Source: Candidatus Methanovirga basalitermitum
Lineage (GTDB): Archaea > Methanobacteriota > Methanobacteria > Methanobacteriales > Methanobacteriaceae
Direction: 5' to 3'
NCBI GenBank assembly: GCA_031284445.1
Contig: JAISZW010000145.1
Coordinates: 1 to 9,195 of the forward strand
DNA length: 9,195 nt
How positions within the stretch are numbered: the stretch's first letter is position 1; every line of letters begins with the position of its first letter. Shown piece by piece: positions 1-5,406 of this stretch. The position numbers and the translations under genes were made by a program. The notes under the pieces were generated by a model that was not told where the DNA came from, ran no database searches, and saw only the letters and a program-made list of their open reading frames with translations.

Positions 1-60
1 CATTTCTTCAACTACTTCTTTTCTAACAGGAGTAGTAGCTGCATGATCCATATATATCAT
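1..60 (-). CDS. Cysteine desulfurase (NifS/IscS type), 5' end only
   Basis: The reading frame begins at the ATG at 60-58 and leaves the window after 20 codons. The visible residues include MDHAATTPVRKEVVEEM, the characteristic N-terminus of class V aminotransferase-fold cysteine desulfurases, in which the DHAATTP motif lies near the pyridoxal-phosphate site. Such enzymes take sulfur from cysteine as a persulfide for Fe-S cluster or thiocofactor assembly in the cytoplasm. A near-perfect Shine-Dalgarno sequence (GGAGGT) six bases upstream fixes the start. It lies 123 bases downstream of metX on the same strand, so the two may be cotranscribed, and a sulfur-donor gene next to a homocysteine-pathway gene makes metabolic sense. 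NifS, IscS or another subfamily cannot be decided from 20 residues. Confidence 0.85.
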   Translation of the reverse strand, partial: MIYMDHAATTPVRKEVVEEM

Positions 61-66
61 AATTTT

Positions 67-72
67 ACCTCC
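67..72 (-). promoter_or_regulatory. Ribosome binding site of the cysteine desulfurase gene
   Basis: On the minus strand GGAGGT precedes the ATG at 60 with a six-base spacer (AAAATT). It matches the archaeal anti-Shine-Dalgarno core and settles the start codon of this gene, which is cut off by the window edge. Confidence 0.8.
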
Positions 73-183
73 TAATCTTTTTGTTAAATAATAATTATCA
101 ATTTAATTAAATTCAAAAAATATATTAGTTAATATGATACAACTTATTAAATATATAATATAATTAAAAAAGTTGAAATATAC

Positions 184-1680
184 CTAATTAGTAAATAAAT
201 GGCTAATCTGGTCAGCAGTAATGATTCCTGCAAGTTTTAAATCATCATATACAACTGGTAAAGCAGAAATATTATATTTTTTCATTTTACGAGCTACAGC
301 CTCAATAGAATCATGTGAATTACATGTTTTAACATCACGAGTCATGATAGCCTCAAGATTATCACACTCTGTAGCTATTGATTTAGATAAGTCCCAAGCT
401 GTAATTATACCAATCAACACTTTATCTTCAGTTATAACTGGAACATGAGTTATCTGTTCATCCATCATTAAAATAGCTACATCTTCAACATCAGCATCAG
501 AGCTTATGGTTGCAATATCTTTTTCAACGATGTCTTCAACATATAAATCATCTAAAAACTTAGATATTAAATAATTCAACTGACCATCCTCTAAAAGAAA
601 TGCATCATGCCCATAAGGAGATTCTAATTCACTATAACTTACTTCCACATCATTTGCTTTAAGAGCAGCTAATATTTCCTTAGATTGACTTGGAGGATAT
701 AACCAATCTGTATTAACAGCTATTAGTTTAACTTTTGAATCTACATTTTTTAATCCTTCAATTAAAGAGCCATTTTTTGATAAATCAAAATAATCAATAG
801 CTTTTGTAAGGTAGATATAGGAATTTGCATCAAATCGTTTAACAAAAGATTCTCCTTGGTGATGTAGGTAACTTTCTACTTGAAAATCTAAATCAAAATC
901 ATAACTAAGTTCATTTTTATCTTGAAGGTTACGACCAAACTTATTATACATTGATACATCACTAAGATAAGTTATATGGGCTATCATTCTAGCTATTGAA
1001 AGACCATTGTCAACTTTCCCTTTACCATAGTAGTCTCCTTTATTCCAACTTACGTCTGTGAATATAGCTTGTCTTCCAACTTCATTAAAAGCTATTTGCT
1101 GTGGAGAAGAACGAGAAGTTGTAGCTATTGCAACAACTTTTTTAATCATCTTTGGATAGGAAACCATCCATTGTAATGCTTGCATTCCTCCCATTGACCC
1201 TCCAATAACAGCAAATAGCTGGTTTATATCAAAATATTCTACAAGTCTTTTTTGTGCTTTAACCATGTCTTTAATTGTCACGAGTGGAAAATCAAGACCA
1301 TACTCCTTGTTAGTTTCTGGATTGATGTTTGCTGGTCCTGTGGAACCTTTACATCCACCAATAACATTTGAAGAGATTATAAAATATTTTTCACTATCCA
1401 ATGATTTTCCAGATCCTATTACTGTTTCCCACCATCCAGGTTTTTCATCTCCTTCATGCCATCCAGCAGCATGAGCATCTCCAGAAAGAGCATGACAAAT
1501 CAAGATAGCATTATTTTTTTCTTTATTTAATTTTCCATAAGTTTCATAAGCTATTGTTGCATTTTTCAATACTTTATCTGACTCCAACTCTAAATCTTCC
1601 TTAATATTAAAAAATTCTGTTTGAACAATACCAACTGATTCTCTTTTCATACAATCCCTATAAACTATTCCATTCAACAT
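184..1680 (-). CDS. metX: Homoserine O-acetyltransferase with C-terminal CBS domain pair
   Basis: Acylates homoserine on its hydroxyl group, using acetyl-CoA in most family members, as the activating step before sulfhydrylation to homocysteine and methionine; cytoplasmic. The alpha/beta-hydrolase domain covers about residues 10-380. The nucleophile elbow GGSMGGMQ puts the catalytic serine at 162, with Asp325 (NTDWLYPP) and His358 (GHDAFLL) completing the triad. NVIGGCKGSTGP at 105-116 is also typical of MetX. Residues about 385-496 form two CBS repeats, an extension known from methanogen MetX that probably senses adenosyl compounds. At 498 aa the length fits this fused form. Family homologues usually start at MKRESVGIVQTEFF, so translation may begin at the internal ATG at 1650, which has AGGGA just upstream, whereas the ATG at 1680 has no obvious ribosome binding site. 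Succinyl-CoA use cannot be excluded from motifs alone. Confidence 0.93.
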   Translation of the reverse strand: MLNGIVYRDCMKRESVGIVQTEFFNIKEDLELESDKVLKNATIAYETYGKLNKEKNNAILICHALSGDAHAAGWHEGDEKPGWWETVIGSGKSLDSEKYFIISSNVIGGCKGSTGPANINPETNKEYGLDFPLVTIKDMVKAQKRLVEYFDINQLFAVIGGSMGGMQALQWMVSYPKMIKKVVAIATTSRSSPQQIAFNEVGRQAIFTDVSWNKGDYYGKGKVDNGLSIARMIAHITYLSDVSMYNKFGRNLQDKNELSYDFDLDFQVESYLHHQGESFVKRFDANSYIYLTKAIDYFDLSKNGSLIEGLKNVDSKVKLIAVNTDWLYPPSQSKEILAALKANDVEVSYSELESPYGHDAFLLEDGQLNYLISKFLDDLYVEDIVEKDIATISSDADVEDVAILMMDEQITHVPVITEDKVLIGIITAWDLSKSIATECDNLEAIMTRDVKTCNSHDSIEAVARKMKKYNISALPVVYDDLKLAGIITADQISHLFTN

Positions 1681-1793
1681 GATGAAAAATAATTTTGTTA
1701 AAAAGTTCTATTTTAAATTTTAATTAGATTTGTTTATAACTATAATAATTATTCTTTTAGTTTTAATTTCTTTATAATATAAAACATTATTAA

Positions 1794-1834
1794 ATATTAT
1801 CAATAATATAACTATTGTTATATTTTATATAAAT
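1794..1834 (-). promoter_or_regulatory. Candidate metX promoter with overlapping palindromes
   Basis: Read on the minus strand, ATTTATATAAAA (1834-1823) is a good archaeal TATA-box candidate about 145 bases upstream of the metX ATG. Immediately downstream are two perfect inverted repeats: AATATAAC/GTTATATT with a four-base loop (1805-1824) and ATATTAT/ATAATAT with a two-base loop (1794-1809). Palindromes overlapping and just after a TATA box are where archaeal repressors bind. The whole region is so AT-rich that chance palindromes are common, so this is a weak call. Confidence 0.3.
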
Positions 1835-2073
1835 ACTACACTATTTTTCTTACTTAGATTATTTTAAACATTTCTCAAACAATTAAAAATTAATACTCTT
1901 GACTATTATATTTAAGTTTTACTCTTTTAAATTAGTTTATGATTGAAAGTATGATTATAAACAAATTATTCTGATATTTAAAGTAAAATTTTATTGATTA
2001 ACGTCGGAATTAAGACCATACAATGAAATAAAAAAAATCAAAAACCTTAGGTTGACATCATTGCACTAATATG

Positions 2074-2195
2074 TTTATATAATAAAAATCTAAAATAATA
2101 AGTATATAGTTCTTTGTAAAATTAAATTTTTCATGTTGAAAATTAATAGAAAAACAATGACTGTATCAGCGATGTACAGGGATCGACTTTTTTTC
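2074..2195 (+). ncRNA. Candidate small RNA with TATA box and U-run terminator
   Basis: TTTATATAATA at 2074-2084 resembles an archaeal TATA box, which would put a transcript start near 2104. Downstream, within very AT-rich DNA, there is a short patch richer in G and C (2161-2187). It contains CTGTA at 2161-2165 and TACAG at 2175-2179, which can pair around a nine-base loop, and it ends in seven T residues (2188-2194). TATA box, GC-rich hairpin and T-run in the right order and spacing suggest a small transcript of about 90 bases. It has no tRNA, C/D-box or H/ACA signature that I can recognise. It could instead be part of the rps17e leader. Confidence 0.25.
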
Positions 2196-2430
2196 TATTG
2201 AATCTTAAATCTCTTAGATTAGGAAAATATAGATTAAAAATTCTTAATTTTTGAAATCAATAGCATATATATCTAATTTCAAAGAAAACCCACAAAAATT
2301 GAGTAATTTCAAATGCAAAATATAACTCTTCAATGACTAATCCTGTTGATTTTGATGCAGCCAAAACAATATAACAATCAGTATTAACTGTATTAAAAAT
2401 TAAATTAATTATTATGGAGATAATAAATTA

Positions 2431-2438
2431 AAGGAGAT
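2431..2438 (+). promoter_or_regulatory. Ribosome binding site of rps17e
   Basis: AAGGAGAT precedes the ATG at 2445 with eight bases between GGAG and the start codon. This is a strong archaeal Shine-Dalgarno sequence and confirms translation of this very short gene. Confidence 0.75.
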
Positions 2439-2444
2439 AAAAAA

Positions 2445-2642
2445 ATGGGAAATATTAGGACTTCATTTGTTAAACATATATCGAAAGAGATTATTGAAAC
2501 TCATAAAGGAAAATTTAATACGGATTTTGAAAACAATGGAAGAATGGTTGCCGAGTACTCTACTGTTAGTACTAAGCATTTAAGAAACAAAATCGCTGGA
2601 TATGTCACAAGATTGATGAAACAGCACGAAAATCAATATTAA
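2445..2642 (+). CDS. rps17e: 30S ribosomal protein S17e
   Basis: A small basic protein of the archaeal and eukaryotic small ribosomal subunit with no bacterial counterpart. The 65-residue product is the full normal length for archaeal S17e. The N-terminal MGNIRTSFVKHISKEII, the central TDFENNGRMV and the STKHLRNKIAGYVTRL segment are recognisable family blocks, the last two lying in the helical RNA-contacting part. The start is fixed by a strong AAGGAGAT ribosome binding site. The gene stands alone here: it diverges from metX and is followed by an AT-rich terminator-like hairpin, so it is probably transcribed singly. It is the clearest evidence that the window is archaeal. Confidence 0.95.
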   Translation: MGNIRTSFVKHISKEIIETHKGKFNTDFENNGRMVAEYSTVSTKHLRNKIAGYVTRLMKQHENQY

Positions 2643-2771
2643 ACAATGAACTTTTCTGAAAATCATGACCAATAGACTTTTCTTCAACGATTAGAAAGAG
2701 AGAGATAAGTAAAGAATAATTTTTTATATAAGATCTTAAAATTTTTATTTCTACTAAAATTTCTATTTTTC

Positions 2772-2797
2772 TTTACTTAAAGCTTGTTTTAAGTAAA
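2772..2797. terminator. AT-rich hairpin downstream of rps17e
   Basis: TTTACTTAAA (2772-2781) and TTTAAGTAAA (2788-2797) form a perfect ten-base-pair stem with a six-base loop, flanked by T-rich sequence on the left and an A-run on the right. It begins about 130 bases after the rps17e stop. Archaeal termination depends mainly on U-tracts, so the hairpin itself may only stabilise the RNA end. Confidence 0.4.
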
Positions 2798-2887
2798 AAA
2801 CTTAATTTTTGGCATTGCCCTTTCTGATTTATTTATATATGATCTAATAGTTTTAATGCTAAAAGTTTGGTGCTACATTATAAGTTT

Positions 2888-3032
2888 AAAACGAAAAATC
2901 TTCGATTATTGTCGAAGACAATTTAAAAGAATCTTTGATTATTAAAAGTCGAAGACTTTTAATTTAGAAAAACTTGTTCTTTGTTTGTTGCCAACGGCAA
3001 CTTAGAAAAACTTGTTTTTCGTTTTCTAAATT
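2888..3032. repeat. Cluster of nested inverted repeats with GAA-loop hairpins
   Basis: About 145 bases of noncoding DNA packed with perfect inverted repeats. ATTGTC/GACAAT pairs around GAA (2908-2922). ATTAAAAGTC/GACTTTTAAT pairs around GAA (2941-2963). GTTGCC/GGCAAC pairs around AAC (2987-3001). AATTTAGAAAA (2961-2971) pairs with TTTTCTAAATT (3022-3032). AAAACGAAAAA (2888-2898) pairs with TTTTTCGTTTT (3015-3025). TTAGAAAAACTTGTT also occurs twice as a direct repeat (2964-2978 and 3003-3017). The element lies between rps17e and the fumarase gene and may be in the fumarase leader. It could be a dispersed palindromic element, a structured RNA, or a recombination or protein-binding site. Confidence 0.6.
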
Positions 3033-3189
3033 CATTCATCTGCACCTTTGTGAATAAATCTATGATTTTCTTTATTAGATTCCTATTTTTTCATTAAAAT
3101 CGTCTGGTTTATCTATGAATTCAATACTTTTTAAAGGTCATCTTATTGTTTAAAGTTCTTAACTTTTAGAATATTAATGAGGCAATATT

Positions 3190-3759
3190 ATGGATAAAAA
3201 TAATAATAAGAAAATAATTAAATTAGAAACTCCTTTAGATGATGGTGTAACATCTAAATTAAGAGTGGGGGATGTGGTAACAATATCTGGCAAGATATTA
3301 ACTGCAAGAGATCAAGCTCATAAACGTATTTTTGAAGAAGGTTCACCTATTGATTTAAATAATACTGTTATCTTCCATGCTGGACCAATTATTAAAACAA
3401 AAAATTTGAGAAATACTGATCTAAGTCCAAATAGCTTTGAATTAATATCTATTGGACCAACTACAAGCACGAGAATGAACCCTTATCAAGGATTTATTCT
3501 TGATTTAGGAGTAAAAGCTATTATTGGAAAAGGTGGGATGGATAAGAATACTGTTGAAGCCCTTAAAAGAAATAATGCTGTTTATTTAGCAGCTGTTGGT
3601 GGATGTGCAACACTATACTCTGATTTGGTAGAAGATATTTCTAACGTTTTTTGGTTTGATTTAGGCATTCCAGAAGCTATTTGGGAATTGAATGTTAAGG
3701 AATTTGGTCCTTTAATAGTTGCAATAGACTCAAATGGTGGAAATATTTTCAAAAGATAA
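3190..3759 (+). CDS. Fumarate hydratase (class I) beta subunit
   Basis: Carries the C-terminal domain of class I, Fe-S-dependent fumarases and L-tartrate dehydratases, encoded separately from the alpha subunit as usual in archaea. With its partner it interconverts fumarate and malate in the cytoplasm; in hydrogenotrophic methanogens this belongs to the incomplete reductive citric-acid pathway leading to 2-oxoglutarate. Recognisable blocks are LTARDQAHKR (37-46), HAGP (63-66), GPTTSTRMNP (89-98), GKGGM (113-117) and VGGCATLYSD (136-145). At 189 aa the length is normal for the separate beta subunit. The ATG is preceded by GAGG seven bases upstream. The alpha subunit gene is not in this window, so the complex must be completed from elsewhere. 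Tartrate dehydratase beta is the alternative, but it is unlikely in a methanogen. Confidence 0.88.
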   Translation: MDKNNNKKIIKLETPLDDGVTSKLRVGDVVTISGKILTARDQAHKRIFEEGSPIDLNNTVIFHAGPIIKTKNLRNTDLSPNSFELISIGPTTSTRMNPYQGFILDLGVKAIIGKGGMDKNTVEALKRNNAVYLAAVGGCATLYSDLVEDISNVFWFDLGIPEAIWELNVKEFGPLIVAIDSNGGNIFKR

Positions 3760-4228
3760 AATGTTAACTAAATGCTGTTTTGGGTACTGCAAAGATAGAG
3801 AACTATTGTCTTGGAAATTTAATTTTTCTGCATTATATATTTTTTATGCATAACATTTTGCTAATTTTTCATCTGCATTCTTTTTAGTAGATAGAAGGTG
3901 TAGATAATTCTTAACTTTGAAAGTCTTACAAAGTTCACTACTGATAATTTTATACCTAAAACATCGAATCAAGAGAGCAACACTATAGTGAGACTAAGAA
4001 ATCAGAAACTAAAAGTAAATTTAAGACAATTACCAGAAATCGAAGATTTTCAGTAATTGATAGTTTATTAAAGTATCTGGCTATATTCATGGGAAATGAA
4101 GCAATATAAGAAAAAACTCCACAAAAATTTACACTCTCTTTTGGATAAACATTTATTAATCAAAAAATAGAAGATTTACTAAATAAAAATTTATTAAATA
4201 TAATCATTAAATCTGTCTATTAAAAGAT
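3760..4228. other. Intergenic region between fumarase beta gene and inverted hsdS half
   Basis: No coding frame is supportable in these 469 bases. Structures present are a T-rich stretch around 3817-3857 that probably ends the fumarase transcript, an AACTTTG/CAAAGTT hairpin near 3915-3940, a ten-base palindrome CACTATAGTG (3981-3990), a long hairpin at 4027-4059, and an extra imperfect copy of the hsdS crossover sequence at 4171-4193. The right end is the border of the foreign restriction locus. Confidence 0.5.
4027..4059. repeat. 15-base-pair hairpin with GAA loop
   Basis: The left arm 4027-4041 (CAATTACCAGAAATC) pairs with the right arm 4045-4059 (GATTTTCAGTAATTG). There are twelve Watson-Crick pairs, one wobble and two mismatches around a GAA triloop. 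The apex sequence TCGAAGA is the same as in two hairpins of the 2888-3032 cluster. It sits at the edge of the restriction locus. Confidence 0.5.
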
Positions 4229-4246
4229 TTGCTAAATAATAATTTA
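4171..4246 (+). repeat. Direct repeat of the hsdS crossover region
   Basis: The 23 bases at 4171-4193 match the 23 bases at 4224-4246 at 21 positions, with copies offset by 53. The second copy contains the 14-base sequence shared with the other hsdS half. The first copy lies outside the coding frame and may be a degenerate or spare recombination site. Confidence 0.5.
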
Positions 4247-4897
4247 CAACTTATTGCTCAAGAGATTTTTAAAGAAGAATTTTTAAATAAAGAACTTAGA
4301 AAAATAAATCAAAAGTATTTACAAACCCAAAATGTTCATAGTGATTATTCTATCTTAAAATTTAAGAATATTTGTAAATTTATTAAAGGAAAAAAACCAG
4401 AGTATATTACTGAAAGTTATGAAAATGGGTTGGAATTATATTTAACAATAGAAGTACTTTCATCACAAACACAGCTATTTGCAAAAAAAGAAAGTAAATT
4501 GATTTATGTGGGAAAATATGATATTTTAATGGTTATGGATGGAGCAAGTTCTGGAGACGTTTATTTTGGGAAAAAAGGAATTGTTGGATCTACGATTTCT
4601 AAAATGGATGTAGACGAAAAATTTAGAGAAATAATTTTTCATTATATTAAGTTTCTGGAAAAAGAAATCAAAAAAAATAATACTGGCTCTGCAATTCCTC
4701 ATGTAGATAAAGGTTTTATTCTTAATTTAGAATTTATAATACCTAAAGATTTTTCAAAACTGGATTCCATATTTAAACAAATTAGAGAAAAAATTATTGT
4801 AAATAATGAAGAAATCAATAGATTGACGAATTTAAGAGATATTTTACTCCCTAAACTAATGTCTGGCGAAATAAATGTTTCTGAAATTGAAATTTAG
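4229..4897 (+). CDS. hsdS: Type I restriction specificity subunit, detached C-terminal half
   Basis: This 222-residue frame is the second half of an HsdS: the end of the central conserved helix (NNNLQLIAQEIFKEEF), a second target recognition domain (about 40-170, with TGSAIPHVDKG at 152-162), and the distal conserved helix ending in LRDILLPKLMSGEI (202-215). It would read one half of a bipartite DNA target. It lacks the first recognition domain, begins at a TTG with no ribosome binding site, and faces away from the hsdM promoter, so it is probably silent as it stands. Its first codons fall on a 14-base repeat (4233-4246) also found inverted in the N-terminal half at 4934-4947. Swapping orientation would fuse the two in frame, so I read it as an inverted cassette rather than an independent gene. 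Confidence 0.88.
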   Translation: MLNNNLQLIAQEIFKEEFLNKELRKINQKYLQTQNVHSDYSILKFKNICKFIKGKKPEYITESYENGLELYLTIEVLSSQTQLFAKKESKLIYVGKYDILMVMDGASSGDVYFGKKGIVGSTISKMDVDEKFREIIFHYIKFLEKEIKKNNTGSAIPHVDKGFILNLEFIIPKDFSKLDSIFKQIREKIIVNNEEINRLTNLRDILLPKLMSGEINVSEIEI

Positions 4898-4947
4898 CAA
4901 TTTTTTAATTAAAATTCTGAACTAATTAAAAACTAAATTATTATTTA
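4233..4947. repeat. Putative invertible DNA segment bounded by a 14-bp inverted repeat
   Basis: TAAATAATAATTTA occurs at 4233-4246 on the plus strand and at 4934-4947 on the minus strand. Both copies encode NNNL in the same codon phase, one in each hsdS half, and the sequences diverge immediately after the repeat. Inversion of the DNA between them would replace the short tail VFN-stop of the minus-strand half with QLIAQEIFKEEF and the rest of the C-terminal half. The inverted repeat is short and AT-rich, so recombination could be site-specific or could be older and fixed. Confidence 0.75.
4902..4932. terminator. Bidirectional terminator between convergent hsdS halves
   Basis: TTTTTAATTA (4902-4911) and TAATTAAAAA (4923-4932) form a ten-base-pair stem with an eleven-base loop and give a U-run in either direction. 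It lies between the two convergent stop codons (4895-4897 plus, 4924-4922 minus). In the current orientation it would end both transcripts; after inversion it would move to the far side. Confidence 0.45.
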
Positions 4948-5392
4948 TCTTCTTGTTGTTATCAATTTTTTCATCAAGTACACCCAGTATTTTAACAATT
5001 TCCGATTGCACTTCTAGAGGTGGCAACCCAATCTCAATAGGATTTAATATTGCAGTTGTCAAACTTGGAACTGCACTACCTACATTCATATTTGCTAAAT
5101 CATAAGTTTTCAATTTATAATAAAAGAACTCTGGCATTACTTTCTTTTCATCAATTTCCATGTAAAACAGCGTGTCCACAGTCCAGAAAGGTTTATTCAC
5201 AAGATACAAGTTTCCTAATGAACCTTTTCGAGGAATCAAAACTGATTTTTTATCGTATAATGCAGTATCGACATAGCACATAATTCCACCAGTCCCATAG
5301 ACAGGAATTTCTCCAACTGATAGTTTTTTATGGTCTTTACCATACTTAATTTTTGCAATATCTCTTAATTGTACTGTCTTCCACTCTGACAT
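4922..5392 (-). CDS. hsdS: Type I restriction specificity subunit, N-terminal half
   Basis: This frame encodes the first half of an HsdS. It opens with MSEWKTVQLRDIAKIKYGK, the usual start of a target recognition domain, continues to GSAVPSLTTAILN (105-117), then the proximal conserved helix PPLEVQSEIVKILGVLDEKIDNN. It stops abruptly after 156 residues, where family members are about 400. Only three residues (VFN) follow the shared NNNL. The missing half lies inverted just downstream. The start is supported by AAGGAG overlapping the stop codon of the recombinase gene, giving a coupled hsdM-recombinase-hsdS operon. One recognition domain plus one conserved helix is the architecture of natural half-HsdS subunits that can act as dimers, so residual methylation specificity is possible but unproven. 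Confidence 0.88.
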   Translation of the reverse strand: MSEWKTVQLRDIAKIKYGKDHKKLSVGEIPVYGTGGIMCYVDTALYDKKSVLIPRKGSLGNLYLVNKPFWTVDTLFYMEIDEKKVMPEFFYYKLKTYDLANMNVGSAVPSLTTAILNPIEIGLPPLEVQSEIVKILGVLDEKIDNNKKINNNLVFN

Positions 5393-5400
5393 TGGATGCT

Positions 5401-5406
5401 CTCCTT
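5401..5406 (-). promoter_or_regulatory. Ribosome binding site of hsdS
   Basis: AAGGAG on the minus strand lies eight bases before the hsdS ATG (5392) and overlaps the recombinase stop codon TAA (5407-5405). It fixes the start and implies translational coupling to the upstream gene. Premature stops in the recombinase may therefore reduce hsdS translation. Confidence 0.7.

Larger units (their letters stand above)
1681..2444. other. Long AT-rich intergenic region between metX and rps17e
   Basis: No coding frame is convincing over these 764 bases. Besides the candidate metX promoter (1794-1834) and a candidate small RNA (2104-2195), the only clear structure is a perfect AAAAATT/AATTTTT hairpin with a three-base loop at 2236-2252. 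It could serve as a bidirectional terminator. The two flanking genes diverge from this region, so it must carry both of their promoters. Confidence 0.6.
2643..3189. other. Intergenic region between rps17e and fumarase beta gene
   Basis: No coding frame can be supported in these 547 bases. It holds the terminator-like hairpin at 2772-2797, a TATA-like TTTATTTATATATG near 2828-2841 that could start a long fumarase leader, and the hairpin cluster at 2888-3032. The fumarase ribosome binding site GAGG is at 3179-3182. Confidence 0.6.

Noticed and set aside
221..448. Plus-strand open frames at 221-448, 1265-1474, 5050-5283, 6334-6522 and 7576-7854
   Set aside because: All lie antisense to well-supported genes (metX, hsdS, hsdM), lack recognisable motifs and look like shadow frames.
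2414..2431. Five-codon leader peptide (ATG GAG ATA ATA AAT TAA) just before rps17e
   Set aside because: Too short to distinguish from chance in AT-rich DNA; it has no ribosome binding site of its own and no regulatory residue pattern.
2888..3032. CRISPR array
   Set aside because: The repeats are unequal, mostly inverted rather than direct, and lack regular spacers.
3981..3990. Perfect palindrome CACTATAGTG as an operator
   Set aside because: Single ten-base palindrome with no promoter or gene start near it; expected by chance at this scale.
4229..4231. TTG at 4229 as a genuine start of a separate HsdS protein
   Set aside because: There is no ribosome binding site and the codon falls within the crossover region. 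Similarity begins in the middle of an HsdS conserved helix.
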